Assembly (NCBI RefSeq): GCF_000014965.1
Contig: NC_008554.1
Location: forward strand, 4,886,001-4,950,000
DNA from: Syntrophobacter fumaroxidans MPOB
Lineage (GTDB): Bacteria > Desulfobacterota > Syntrophobacteria > Syntrophobacterales > Syntrophobacteraceae
Reading direction: 5' to 3'
DNA length: 64,000 bases
Each line of letters starts with the position of its first letter. Position 1 is the first letter of the stretch. A model generated the notes under the pieces. That model saw nothing but the letters and a program-made list of their open reading frames with translations, did no database searches and was not told where the DNA came from. Positions 1-9,055 of this stretch are shown one piece after another. The position numbers and the translations under genes were made by a program.

Positions 1-47
1 TCATCCACGTTGTACTCTCTGTTGCACTGGGGGCATCGTACGATCAT
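1..47 (-). CDS. Zinc-ribbon (MJ0042-type) protein, N-terminal fragment
   Basis: Only the first 15 complete codons lie in the window; the gene continues past the left edge. Read on the minus strand from the ATG at 47 it begins MIVRCPQCNREYNVD, the typical start of MJ0042/zinc_ribbon_5 domains, in which a CPxC pair is followed by a Y-x-V-D strand and a second Cys pair further on (outside the window). A GAGG lies about 8 bases before the ATG. Proteins with this N-terminus are often membrane proteins of delta- and alphaproteobacteria with long variable tails. What follows the ribbon here cannot be seen, so no function is assigned. Confidence 0.6.
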   Translation of the reverse strand, partial: MIVRCPQCNREYNVD

Positions 48-54
48 TTTCCAT

Positions 55-931
55 CCTCTGTCTCAGCCGGGCAGAGCTGAAGTCTGCGGCCCAAAAAGCC
101 GCCGACTGAAGTTCCGCCAGTCGCCGGCTCACGCCTGAAGATTCCTTGGGCATGAAAACTCACCTGCGCGGGGACACGCCCAATCACCTGTCCCTACATC
201 CACATCACTGCAAGGGAACCTTTCACGAGTTCCCAAACTGTTTCCGAGCAACTGATCGGTTACGGCACCCGGCAAACCATCCCGTTTAGGGAGCGCGTGT
301 CGCCGGCAACAAGGTATGTACCTTATCATTAAATCGTATTCATGAAGTGTGCCCAACAGTATTTTTTCGCTATATTTTCTTCAAATTCGGGCGGCGGACG
401 TCCGGTATCACCGGTTCGAATCGGAAAAGAGCCGCCCGGCGCGTGTTCTTGTTCGCGACCATCATACTTGATAAATCGTAACCGCATGAATAATCATGGA
501 TATTTCCGAAACTGAAGCATTGCCCGAACGACGGTTCCAAGAAGGGACGTTCCGGCGATCCCCGAAGCGTCATTTCGGTGTTTCCCGGCGGAAAAGCCGG
601 TTGGAATGCGGCGTCCGCAGACTCCTCGGTCGAGCGCGCGAGCGCGAAGTGCGCAAAATTGACACCGGACGGTCAAAATTTGTCACCGCCGGAACCGCCG
701 CGGTCCGTCGGATGCCGCACGGGAAGCAAAGGAAATCCGCGAGGGCGTGCGGTGACGCATTTCGTAATGTTCGCAGCCGGGATTGAACCGATCCGCCGTG
801 TGACTATCTTACGGATTATGAAAAACATCAAGCAAAGACCGATGAAAGCTTCGGTGAGGTTCTCGCACCGTGCGAGCAGAAAGGATTGAAGGGATTTGCA
901 CTGCCAACCGGCCCATCTCGGGCGAATGTTC
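55..931. other. Long non-coding stretch, nothing recognised
   Basis: About 880 bases between two minus-strand genes. Open frames here are short, overlap each other on both strands and encode Arg/Pro/Gly-rich sequence typical of GC-rich non-coding DNA. No tRNA, terminator or repeat family was recognised. The 3-prime part probably holds transcription signals for the left-edge zinc-ribbon gene. Confidence 0.5.
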
Positions 932-2542
932 CTATTTCGGATCGGGAGCGGCATCCGGAACCAGGACCGGCAGAGTCGCTGAAACGCGCGCCTGGAGTGT
1001 GTCCGCATCCCGGCTGTCGGGGACGAAGATGAAGGCTTCATCCTCGCCGAGGCCCGTCAGTTCGAAGTCGCCTTCGGTCCGCCATTCCCGCTCGTGCTTC
1101 CACGCACAGGACGGCGGTTCGTGGCGCTGAAAACGATGGCGGTCTTCCAGCGCGAGTCTCTGATGGAATCGTGCCGCGACGTACACTGCCGGCTTGCCTC
1201 CCCGGTTCCTTACGGAGGTCTTGCGGACCGCGATCCCATAGGGTTCGAACGTCCAACGGATCAGCGCGCGGCTCCAGTGACGGATGGACATCAGCTCCCA
1301 CGGCGTCCGGGCGGACCAGGAAACCACGGGATCCGTGCCGCGGACGAGGCGGGTGCTCCCCCTTATCCGGCCTTCGGCGAGAATCCGCGAGAGGGTGTCC
1401 AAAGCGCTGTGACCTGAACCCGGCTCCCGTTCCAGGAGGCTCCGGAGATAGTCCCCACGGGACTGGCCGGGCCAGGGACCGGGGCAGGAACGGGTGTAGT
1501 GATAGACGTATTCATCCCTGCGCAGGTCCCGGGAGAGGAGGCGACGGCGTTTCCCCGCGCGATTCGGCAAGCCGGTCGCGGCGACGGTTACGGGGGGCGC
1601 GACGGAAATGCGCTGCACCCGGTGAATGCATTCCCCTGCGAGCTGGAAATTGCCCGCGTTGGCGGCCTGCCAGGCGGGAGGCATGACGATCCACCGGGCA
1701 CGCGGCTGCAAGAACTGCTGGTCGAGGAGGGTTTTCAGGAGGTTTCCGCCGGACCGGATTTCGATGATGACGTGGAGGTCGGAGAGCAGCGCCAATAGCC
1801 GATCGCGGCATGCCATGCGGCGGGCTTTCGGACCACAGCGACCGGAGAGCATGCACGCGACGCCGATTCCTTCATGAGAGCGACCGGCGAATGCCTCCAT
1901 GCCTTTCCGGGAGGCTTCGACGCCGGCGGCGGCGACGAGCAGCAGGGGGACGCCGCGGCGTACCGCATACGCCGCCGCCAGGTCATAAGTCAGGGTCCCC
2001 AGGCTCGATGCGAGGCCGACACCTTTGGAGACGACCGCGGGCAGGAGTTCCCTGACGGCTTTGAGCCATGTGCTCTCGGGCGAGGGCAGCCTTTCCTTGC
2101 GCGAGTTGAAGAATGCCGCCCACCCGGACGCGGCGAAAAGGGAGCCGAAGCCGAACAGGACCGGGGGACATTCGGGGACCTTCCCCGGGGCGAAGCCGTC
2201 CGGAACCCACACGGCGCCCCAGAATCCCCGTTTCAGGTACCGGTCCGCAAGGCTGCGGGCGGAGTCGAACGCCTCCGCGCGAAGGCTCGAGGCGACGAAA
2301 TGCTCCACGACCCAGTGTTTGAGGGCTGTATCGCCGCGGGCGGCGGTGCGCAGCCACTCGGCAAGGAATCCATGGACTGGCGGGTCGTTGGGAGGGGGCA
2401 GCCGGGCGCAAAGACAGTCGATGACGCAGACCGCGCGAAACTCGTCCGGATCGAGAAACCGGACAAGCCTGTCCAAGCTCGACGGTCCGGTGCGTAACCG
2501 CGGGGAGGGGGTGGCAATGGTTGTTCCGGTACCGTCAGGCAT
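932..2542 (-). CDS. Unrecognised protein, DUF2971-like C-terminal pattern
   Basis: A 536-residue protein with no confident family. The ATG at 2542 has an AGG-containing ribosome site about 7 bases upstream; a GTG at 2569 is the alternative. The middle (about residues 160-210) has an alternating hydrophobic and Gly-rich run, VGLASSLGTLTYDLAAAYAV, followed by a strand PLLLVAAAG, compatible with a Rossmann-like nucleotide-binding fold such as the SLOG/DprA group (weak). The C-terminal part has the order HYT, a Leu-rich ILAEG helix and then HEREWR, reminiscent of DUF2971 and related ADP-ribosyltransferase-like folds, which carry LYHYT and an E-x-EWR motif. No signal peptide or membrane segment is seen. 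The gene is divergent from the YchF-like gene and stands alone. Function unknown. Confidence 0.6.
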   Translation of the reverse strand: MPDGTGTTIATPSPRLRTGPSSLDRLVRFLDPDEFRAVCVIDCLCARLPPPNDPPVHGFLAEWLRTAARGDTALKHWVVEHFVASSLRAEAFDSARSLADRYLKRGFWGAVWVPDGFAPGKVPECPPVLFGFGSLFAASGWAAFFNSRKERLPSPESTWLKAVRELLPAVVSKGVGLASSLGTLTYDLAAAYAVRRGVPLLLVAAAGVEASRKGMEAFAGRSHEGIGVACMLSGRCGPKARRMACRDRLLALLSDLHVIIEIRSGGNLLKTLLDQQFLQPRARWIVMPPAWQAANAGNFQLAGECIHRVQRISVAPPVTVAATGLPNRAGKRRRLLSRDLRRDEYVYHYTRSCPGPWPGQSRGDYLRSLLEREPGSGHSALDTLSRILAEGRIRGSTRLVRGTDPVVSWSARTPWELMSIRHWSRALIRWTFEPYGIAVRKTSVRNRGGKPAVYVAARFHQRLALEDRHRFQRHEPPSCAWKHEREWRTEGDFELTGLGEDEAFIFVPDSRDADTLQARVSATLPVLVPDAAPDPK

Positions 2543-2803
2543 CTTCCGACCTCGCCGTCGGCGTTCCACATGCCCCGACCCGGCTGGCGTCCGTGAGAAG
2601 AGACGCGAACATCGATCCGGTCGGCGGGTGAACGTTGACGTTTCGGATCGGGTTCAGTATGTTCCACAAGCTGCATGCGAACCGGGAACGAGCGGCCGGG
2701 CTTTTTCGAACGGGGAAGCCCTTCGCGGCTTACCCGGGAAGCGATCGGGAACGCAGGGACCCGGCAGTCCGTCATAATATACCATACAAGGGGAGGGGTT
2801 TGA

Positions 2804-3847
2804 ATGAAACTGGGAATCATCGGACTGGGGAGATCCGGCAAGACCACGATTTTCAATGCGCTGACCCAGCGAAGCGGCGAATCCGTTCCGCCCGGAGGCC
2901 ACATGGTGCCCGTGCTTGGGGTCGTCCCCCTTCCCGACGTCCGGGTGGATTGGCTGACCGGGCTCTACAGGCCTAAGAAGAGCACCTACGCCCAGGTCAC
3001 CTACATGGACCTTCAGGGTATGCCCGGGGTGGTCGAAAACAAGCACGAGTACATGGCCCACCTGCTCGCGCACATGCGGGCCATGGATGCCTTCCTCCTG
3101 GTGGCGCGCAATTTCCCCGATGATGCCCTGGGAGAACCGAACGTGGCGCGGGATCTGAAAGAGCTCGAGGACGAATTCCTGATCGCGGACCTGGCCACCA
3201 TCGAAAAACGCCTCGAGAAGCTGGCAATGGAGGAAAAGCGGGGCAAGCGGATCCAGGGGCCGGAAAAGGAGCTCCTGGCGGACTGCGCCGAAGTCCTCAA
3301 TGCCGAAAAACCTCTTCGGACCAGGCCGGATCTCGCCGGTGTGCCCGAGCTCAAGGGATTCGGCTTCCTGTCGGCAAGGCCCCTGCTGGTGATCGTGAAC
3401 AATGCGGATGAAGACGACGTCCTGCCGGCCTTCCCCGTCGTATCGGCCGAAGCCATGGTGGTGAGGGGAAAACTCGAGATGGAGATGGCCCAGTTGCCCG
3501 AATCGGAAGCCGAGGCGTTCCGGAAGGATTTCGGCATTGCCGAATCGGCCCTCACGCGAATCATCCAGCACTCCTACAGTCTGCTTCGCCTCGCCACGTT
3601 CCTGACCGTGGGCGAGGACGAAGTGAAGGCATGGACCATCACCCGGGACCTCCCCGCACTCGAAGCCGCAGGCGCGGTGCATTCCGACATCCAGAGGGGA
3701 TTCATCCGCGCGGAAGTGGTTGCTTTCGAGGATCTGCGTCGAGCCGGCGATTACGCGGCGGCCCGCAAATCGGGCGTCGTTCGGCTTGAGGGGAAAACCT
3801 ACAAGGTTCAGGACGGGGACGTCATCCACTTTCGGTTCAATGTCTGA
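2804..3847 (+). CDS. YchF/Obg-family GTP- or ATP-binding protein
   Basis: A 347-residue P-loop protein of the YchF branch of the TRAFAC/Obg GTPases, which act on ribosomes and stress responses in the cytoplasm; canonical YchF hydrolyses ATP. Visible motifs: G1 GLGRSGKT at residues 7-14, G3 DLQG at 69-72, and a degenerate G4 around NNADED near 199-204, consistent with the relaxed NxxE of YchF rather than NKxD. A helical insert follows (about 115-170), and the last 80 residues form the TGS-like domain ending in DGDVIHFRF. Length is close to the usual 360. A GGGGAGGGG ribosome site precedes the ATG. It is shorter and more divergent than housekeeping YchF, so it may be a paralogue. Confidence 0.85.
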   Translation: MKLGIIGLGRSGKTTIFNALTQRSGESVPPGGHMVPVLGVVPLPDVRVDWLTGLYRPKKSTYAQVTYMDLQGMPGVVENKHEYMAHLLAHMRAMDAFLLVARNFPDDALGEPNVARDLKELEDEFLIADLATIEKRLEKLAMEEKRGKRIQGPEKELLADCAEVLNAEKPLRTRPDLAGVPELKGFGFLSARPLLVIVNNADEDDVLPAFPVVSAEAMVVRGKLEMEMAQLPESEAEAFRKDFGIAESALTRIIQHSYSLLRLATFLTVGEDEVKAWTITRDLPALEAAGAVHSDIQRGFIRAEVVAFEDLRRAGDYAAARKSGVVRLEGKTYKVQDGDVIHFRFNV

Positions 3848-3874
3848 TCCACGGGCGTGATCGCACGCCTGGAT
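3847..3874. terminator. Hairpin between convergent genes
   Basis: ATCCA and GGCGT pair with ACGCC and TGGAT around a six-base loop, with a two-base bulge. It lies directly after the YchF-like stop and before the convergent BPL_N-like gene. There is no T run, so termination activity is uncertain. Confidence 0.35.
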
Positions 3875-3894
3875 TCAGCGCCGGCCGCAATCCG

Positions 3895-5226
3895 TCATCC
3901 CGGTTGGCCGTTCAATCGCAGCGCCTGAAGAAGGAGGTCGTCCACCCCGTCGAACAGGTCCCGGCACACTCCGCCGTGATCCATCCTGCGCCCGAAAAGA
4001 TGTCCCCTCAGCTCGTCAACGGTCTTGTCGATAGTGCCGAGCTTGGTGAGGACGCGGTTCTGCGCGGCACGTTTTTCTTCAAGGAGGAGACGCCGGGCAA
4101 GGGTGCAGAAGGAGCGCACCTGGCTCTCAAGGCGCCCCGCGGGTTCTTCCCATGGATCGGGATCGTCCGGGATTCCCGGGGATCGGGACGCCTCCGCGAA
4201 GAGCGACCGGAGGGCAACGGCCATGCTGCCGTATTCCAGTCCTCGGATCCCCCGGCGCCAGTTGAGCAGCCAGTCGGTTCGCCATCGCCAGAAGAGGTGC
4301 CGCTCTCCGAACTCGATAAGGGCTTCGGCGGACTCCTTGGCGCTCTGCAGCAGCCGGAGCGCCCCCTTGCCCGGCGGGGCGGAGAACCGCGCCGCAGGAG
4401 CTTCGGGCGGGCTCTTCGGGCCGGAGTCCCGCGATGCTTCGAGGTCGAGGAAAACCAGCAGATTGTGAAAGAGCCGGTTGCCCCAAAGATCCCCCGGTGT
4501 TTCCAGGTGCGGATAGGACAGGACGAGTCTGCCTCTGCCCCGTCGGACCTCGACGATGGCGGGATGCCCGAGAAGGCGGCCGGGATCGAGGTTGATTCCG
4601 TAGGATCGTTCCCAGCGCGGCCATGAAACGGCTTCGTTTTTCATGTCCGTCACCGTCAGATCCGCCACGCAGAAATCGTTCCCCGCTTTCCAGTAGGAGG
4701 CGAGACACAGGGATTCAGCCGTCGCTTGCCATTTGAACTGAGATGGCCACCAGATCGAAACCGGGATGGTTTGCGGCAGACCCTTCCATGCCGGGTGAGC
4801 GGTTTCGGATCGAATCCAGACGCCCCCACTCGCGCTGGGGAGCCGCTCCCTGACCGGCATCCTTTCGATTGGAACCAAGCCCAGGGCGGGGGGACTGGAG
4901 AGGGCCAGGCCCGCGCCGCCGCAAAACCCCAGGTAGCCCCCGCCTGCTGCGATAAACTCCCCGATCCGTTCCTTTCCGGCGCCTTCGAGGGCCTTCACCT
5001 TGTGGGAGGCCCAGCCGCCCGGCACCAGCAGGGTGTGGTAACCGCCAAGGGCCCCCGCGGCAACATCGGATGCGCCGAGGACGTGGTGGGACACTCCGAG
5101 CCGATTGAGCGTCTCGACGCAGATCAGCCCCCAGACCATGGACTGGTCCCAGAGCAACGCCACCGGAGCGCCTCGCCAGGGAGGGAATCCGGCGGCGCGG
5201 GAATCACTCCGTTGTGTCTTCTTCAT
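3895..5226 (-). CDS. BPL_N / class I glutamine amidotransferase-like protein
   Basis: A 443-residue protein whose first 220 residues match the BPL_N (biotin-protein ligase N-terminal) branch of the class I glutamine amidotransferase fold: VALLWDQSMVWG, the LLVPGGWASHK strand-turn, and the nucleophile elbow GYLGFCGGAGLAL with the expected Cys. The C-terminal half is helical and Arg/Leu-rich without a recognised domain. The start is the ATG at 5226 (MKKTQRSD); the frame is open to 5310, but that extension lies inside the upstream gene. The gene overlaps the end of the CoA-disulfide reductase gene by 23 bases, so the two are probably translationally coupled. Substrate unknown; amidase or ligand-binding roles are both possible. 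Confidence 0.75.
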   Translation of the reverse strand: MKKTQRSDSRAAGFPPWRGAPVALLWDQSMVWGLICVETLNRLGVSHHVLGASDVAAGALGGYHTLLVPGGWASHKVKALEGAGKERIGEFIAAGGGYLGFCGGAGLALSSPPALGLVPIERMPVRERLPSASGGVWIRSETAHPAWKGLPQTIPVSIWWPSQFKWQATAESLCLASYWKAGNDFCVADLTVTDMKNEAVSWPRWERSYGINLDPGRLLGHPAIVEVRRGRGRLVLSYPHLETPGDLWGNRLFHNLLVFLDLEASRDSGPKSPPEAPAARFSAPPGKGALRLLQSAKESAEALIEFGERHLFWRWRTDWLLNWRRGIRGLEYGSMAVALRSLFAEASRSPGIPDDPDPWEEPAGRLESQVRSFCTLARRLLLEEKRAAQNRVLTKLGTIDKTVDELRGHLFGRRMDHGGVCRDLFDGVDDLLLQALRLNGQPG

Positions 5227-6946
5227 GATCCAGTTCCAACAACCCCGATTTCTTGAGGGCGGCCACTCCCCCTTGAACGTTGACGGCCTCGCACAGACCG
5301 GCCGTTTCAAGCTGCCGCAAGGCTTCGTACGACCGGGCTCCCGAATTGCAGAGGACGAACAGCCGTTTGTCCCGGGGAACCTCCGCCATGCGTTGTTTCA
5401 AGGTTTCCTGGGGAACGTTCAGCCACCGCTCTCCGAAATACGCCACGAACGGGGCCGCGTTGGCCGGGCCCCGCACGTCGAGGCAAACGGCGTCGTCGGC
5501 TTGCGCATCGAGGAAGCATTTCTCGAATTCTTCCGGGTCGACGGGCCGGTTGATGCCGTCGAGGATGTTCTCCGCGGTGTTTGCCGCAGCATTCACGATG
5601 TCCAGCGCGGAGGCGAAGGGCGGCGAATAGGCCACTTCCATATTCGCCAGGTCTTCGAGCAGCGGTCGGTAGGGGAGCATGGCGGCGATGGCGTTGATTC
5701 TTCCCGTGAGCGCGTCGCCGTTGCGGGCGATCCCCTGCGCGCCCAGCACCCGGCGTGTCTTGCGGTCGGCGATCACCTCGAGGTACATCAGATCCTGGGT
5801 GGGATAGAAGTGAGCGCGATCCGCCTGGACGACGAGTGCCCGGGCGGCGTCGAATCCCTCGTTAAGGGCTGTGTGCAGCGGTATTCCCGTGGAAGCGACG
5901 GCCAGATCGAAGATCTTGATCGAGAAACTTCCGACCACGCCGTTGAAAGTGGCGAATCCCCCGGCTAGGTTGGTGCCGATCACTCTACCCTGACGATTGG
6001 CGAGAGAGCCCTGGGGAAAGAAAACCGGCTTGCCCGTGACGAGGTGCAGAACTTCGATGCAATCGCCTCCCGCATAGATGTCCGGGTCCGAAGTCTGCAA
6101 GCGGCGATTGACCACGACGGCCCCGCGCGGTGAGGTCACCAGCCCCGCTTCCCGGGCCAGGTTTGACTTCGGGCGGACACCGATCGAAGCGATCACCAGG
6201 TCCGCTTCGATTTCTCCTTGTGAGGTGGCCACCGTCAACGCGGACGTTCCACCGTTGCGGCGAATGGCTTTTACCGTTTCCCGCAGCCGAATCGAAACGC
6301 CCTTCTCCTCCATGTGCTTTTGCACCATGCGCGCCAGACCCCGGTCGAGAACGATCGGAAGGACCTGGTCGGCGATCTCCACCACGGTGGTTTCAATGCC
6401 CCAGAGATCGCTCAACGCTTCCGCCATTTCACAGCCGATGGCGCCCGCGCCGATGATGAGCGCCTTGTTCACCTGTCCTTTGGCGATCCTTTCCTTGACC
6501 GCTATGGCCGATGCGATGTTGGACACGCCGATCACTTCAGGCAGGTCGACGCCGGGAATGGAGAGGCGATTGGGTTCGCTGCCCGTGGCCAGTACGAGCC
6601 GATCGTAGGGCAGGTCCTCTTCCAGTCCCGAACGAAGGTCCTTCACGCGGACCGTTTTCGCCTTGCGGTCGATGGACAGGGCGCGGGTGCGGGTGCGGAC
6701 CCGGACCCCCTTGGCATCTTCGAAGAACCGGGGCGTGCGCTCCATGTGGTAACTCGTGCTCATCAGTTCCTTGACGTCGCTCACGTCCCCGGAGATAAAA
6801 TAGGGAATGCCGCATCCGCCGTAGGAAATGTACTCGTCCTGATCGACCATCACCACGTCCGACTCCGGATGAAGCCTCTTCAGGCGGCAGGCCACCTTGG
6901 GCCCGAGCGCGACGGCCCCGATAACGACAACTCGCTTCGCGTTCAT
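5204..6946 (-). CDS. CoA-disulfide/persulfide reductase with rhodanese domain
   Basis: A 580-residue FAD-dependent pyridine nucleotide-disulfide oxidoreductase fused to a rhodanese domain. The N-terminal FAD-binding motif VVVIGAVALG is at residues 6-15, the single redox Cys lies in SYGGCGIPYF (Cys45) as in CoA-disulfide reductases, and a second Rossmann motif IIGAGAIG near 160 binds NAD(P)H. A dimerisation domain follows, then a rhodanese domain from about 480 with catalytic Cys533 in CNSGARS. Characterised relatives (CoADR-RHD, Npsr) reduce CoA disulfides, CoA persulfide and polysulfide with NADH. In a sulfur-metabolising organism this suggests cytoplasmic sulfane-sulfur or thiol-redox handling. 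It lies 23 bases after a small Cys-rich zinc-ribbon gene and overlaps the BPL_N-like gene. Confidence 0.9.
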   Translation of the reverse strand: MNAKRVVVIGAVALGPKVACRLKRLHPESDVVMVDQDEYISYGGCGIPYFISGDVSDVKELMSTSYHMERTPRFFEDAKGVRVRTRTRALSIDRKAKTVRVKDLRSGLEEDLPYDRLVLATGSEPNRLSIPGVDLPEVIGVSNIASAIAVKERIAKGQVNKALIIGAGAIGCEMAEALSDLWGIETTVVEIADQVLPIVLDRGLARMVQKHMEEKGVSIRLRETVKAIRRNGGTSALTVATSQGEIEADLVIASIGVRPKSNLAREAGLVTSPRGAVVVNRRLQTSDPDIYAGGDCIEVLHLVTGKPVFFPQGSLANRQGRVIGTNLAGGFATFNGVVGSFSIKIFDLAVASTGIPLHTALNEGFDAARALVVQADRAHFYPTQDLMYLEVIADRKTRRVLGAQGIARNGDALTGRINAIAAMLPYRPLLEDLANMEVAYSPPFASALDIVNAAANTAENILDGINRPVDPEEFEKCFLDAQADDAVCLDVRGPANAAPFVAYFGERWLNVPQETLKQRMAEVPRDKRLFVLCNSGARSYEALRQLETAGLCEAVNVQGGVAALKKSGLLELDHEEDTTE

Positions 6947-6969
6947 TTCATTGCACCTTCACATTTCGT

Positions 6970-7197
6970 TCAGTCATTCCCGAAAGGGCGTATGGCACCG
7001 CACTCGGGACAGGTCCAGTTGATGCCGTTGCAGGTCATGCCCCAGAAGTTCTCTTCCATGCAGTCCGGGCAGATCATAAACCCGCAGGGACAGGTCCAGC
7101 AAAAAAGCTGCTCCCGGCTGCACAGCTCACAAACGTATTTTTTCGCGCGGCGCCACCTGCCCGTCTTTCTCATGTCCTTGCCGATCGTGTTCTCCAT
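6970..7197 (-). CDS. Small Cys-rich zinc-ribbon protein
   Basis: A 75-residue protein, chosen from the ATG at 7197 (MENTIGKDMRK). The frame is open to 7404, but that extension looks like translated non-coding DNA. It carries CELC, CWTCPC, CPDC and CPEC pairs plus one further Cys, so it probably folds as two zinc ribbons or one metal-binding treble-clef. There is no transmembrane segment. It lies 23 bases upstream of the CoA-disulfide reductase on the same strand and is probably its operon partner. The family is not recognised; a metal- or thiol-carrier role is only a guess. Confidence 0.65.
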   Translation of the reverse strand: MENTIGKDMRKTGRWRRAKKYVCELCSREQLFCWTCPCGFMICPDCMEENFWGMTCNGINWTCPECGAIRPFGND

Positions 7198-7558
7198 CCT
7201 CGCATCCCAAATCCAGATGGTCTCTCCAAGAGCTCCCATTTCTTCCGGTCCCGTCCCGAACCCTGTTATGAGGCTGCCGGAACGACCTTCAAGCCGCGAG
7301 AACCGCGGTGGGCCCGGGAGTTCACAAGCCCATGGGCCCCTCCATTCCAGGCACAAGTATTTCCTCAGATTTTTAAGATAACACGATGCTTGTGGCCATT
7401 CCACCGATCATCGCGGAACGCGGAATATTCCGGGGGCTGCATTGATTCACACATCGGCGGACGGCCGCGGAATCACGAAGGAATCGGCGGCGGGATCGGG
7501 GCAGTGCGTTCCATGACAACCCGAGGGCAACCGGCGAGGGATTGAGACGGGCCGAGCC
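7198..7558. other. Spacer, nothing recognised
   Basis: About 360 bases between two minus-strand genes. No convincing frame, repeat or terminator is seen. It presumably holds the promoter of the zinc-ribbon/reductase operon. Confidence 0.4.
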
Positions 7559-9055
7559 TCACAAAGGCAGCCTGCGAACGGTGACCAGCGTGATGTCGTC
7601 GTTTTGGAACTGTCCGCTTTGGTACGACGTCAAGGTCTCTATCAACCCGTCGCAGATGCCTTGGGCAGTTCGATGATACGATGCCGCCAAGACCTTTTCC
7701 AGCCCTTCAAGGCCGAACAGATTCCCTTCCGAATCCACGGCGTCGGTAACCCCGTCGGTAAAAATAAGCATGACATCCCCGGGAACGAGTGTGATGGTCT
7801 GCTTGTCCAGTGCGGGAGTGGGGAAGACCGCCAGAGGTTGACCCAATCCCGGCGGCGGTGTCAGGACGGCTTCGCCGCCACGGCAGATCATGGGCAACGT
7901 ATGCCCGGCCCGGGCATAGTCGAACTTGCCGGTGACCCGGTTCAAGACGCCATAGAGCACCGTTACGAACATCCCGGCATCGTTCATCTCCAACAGGTGC
8001 CGGTTGACACCCTTCAACGCCTTTCTGGGGGATTCGCTCCGTCTTGCCTCGGAGCGCATCAGGCTGCGAGTCATCGCCATGAAGATTGCCGCGGGGATGC
8101 CTTTGTCGGAGACATCGCCAATGGCAATACCCAAGTGATCTTCATCCAGTGAAACGAAATCGAAGAAGTCTCCCCCAATGACGCGCGCCGGGGCCATTCT
8201 CGCTCCAAGCTCATATCCGGGAACTGAAGGCAGCTCGCGAGGGAGCATGCTCATCTGGATTTCCAGGGCGACCTGCAGTTCGCGTTCCAGCCGTTCCTTC
8301 TCGATGATCTGCGCCTGGGCCGCCTTCAGGTTTTCATAAGCCTCGTTCAGTTGACGATTCTTCTCCTGCAGATCGCGAATAATGGCATTGTCCGTGTCGC
8401 GCAGGCGCAGGCTGAGAGTGCGCGCGATTTCCTGGCCGATGGCCGGTCTCCGGTTGAGAAGGAATTCGAAATCCCCGCGTTCCATGAGCAGCAGGCGGGT
8501 TTCGGTGGCGCCGACGATACTGGCCGTTCGCAATCCATCCGGGTCGAGGAGGCTCATTTCACCGATGTAGTCTCCCGGCCCCCGGACGTTGAGCAGCCGC
8601 TCGTCGGGCGTTCCCATGGCCTTTCTGACTTCGACCCGCCCCTCGAGAATGACATAGAAACATTCTCCGGGGTCGCCCTCGTTGAAAAGCACTTCACCCG
8701 CCTTGAGCTGCACCGGCCGGAGGCGGTCCAGCAAATGCTTGATCTCTTCGGGACGAAGGGATGAGAATATCGGTATTCTGGAGAGGATGGTCGCTTCCAA
8801 AGGGTTCCTCGTCTTCTGGAGCCGGGGCGGCAAGACTGCACCGCGACCCTTTCTGCAGGAGGTTCGAGTGGTTGCTAAGGGGGCTTGCACACCGGCCGGG
8901 TGTTCGACCGATTTGCGGTCTACTCCCCCGATTTCAAACCGGCATTCCTGGTTTCGGCGGGGATACAAACTGAAAAAAGCGCCCGCGGCGCATCCGGTGC
9001 GAGGGGAGAAGGCCGTTACCCAAGGATAACCGGAATGCATAGCGAGTCGTGACAC
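7559..9055 (-). CDS. cNMP-binding PP2C-type (SpoIIE/RsbU) serine phosphatase
   Basis: A cytoplasmic three-part signalling protein of up to 498 residues. From about residue 85 it has a cyclic-nucleotide-binding domain (IPIFSSLRPEEIKHLL, then GEVLFNEGDPGECFYVILEG), then a coiled coil (about 205-255, rich in E/Q/L), then a SpoIIE/PP2C domain to the end. The phosphatase metal ligands are visible in GGDFFDF, GDVSDKG, FTDGVTD and NDDITLV. Such RsbU-like enzymes dephosphorylate STAS anti-anti-sigma proteins in partner switching, and an RsbW/RsbV pair lies 5 kb away. The start is uncertain: the first 80 residues from the GTG at 9055 look non-native and lack a good ribosome site, so translation may begin at an internal GTG or TTG near 8840-8900. 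The catalytic part is certain. Confidence 0.88.
   Translation of the reverse strand: MSRLAMHSGYPWVTAFSPRTGCAAGAFFSLYPRRNQECRFEIGGVDRKSVEHPAGVQAPLATTRTSCRKGRGAVLPPRLQKTRNPLEATILSRIPIFSSLRPEEIKHLLDRLRPVQLKAGEVLFNEGDPGECFYVILEGRVEVRKAMGTPDERLLNVRGPGDYIGEMSLLDPDGLRTASIVGATETRLLLMERGDFEFLLNRRPAIGQEIARTLSLRLRDTDNAIIRDLQEKNRQLNEAYENLKAAQAQIIEKERLERELQVALEIQMSMLPRELPSVPGYELGARMAPARVIGGDFFDFVSLDEDHLGIAIGDVSDKGIPAAIFMAMTRSLMRSEARRSESPRKALKGVNRHLLEMNDAGMFVTVLYGVLNRVTGKFDYARAGHTLPMICRGGEAVLTPPPGLGQPLAVFPTPALDKQTITLVPGDVMLIFTDGVTDAVDSEGNLFGLEGLEKVLAASYHRTAQGICDGLIETLTSYQSGQFQNDDITLVTVRRLPL

Noticed and set aside
400-440. GGTTCGAATC resembling a tRNA T-loop
   Set aside because: The flanking bases do not form a five-pair T-stem, and no acceptor or anticodon stem could be built around it.
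2654-3829. 391-codon open frame antisense to the YchF-like gene
   Set aside because: Shadow frame; the plus-strand protein has all G motifs.
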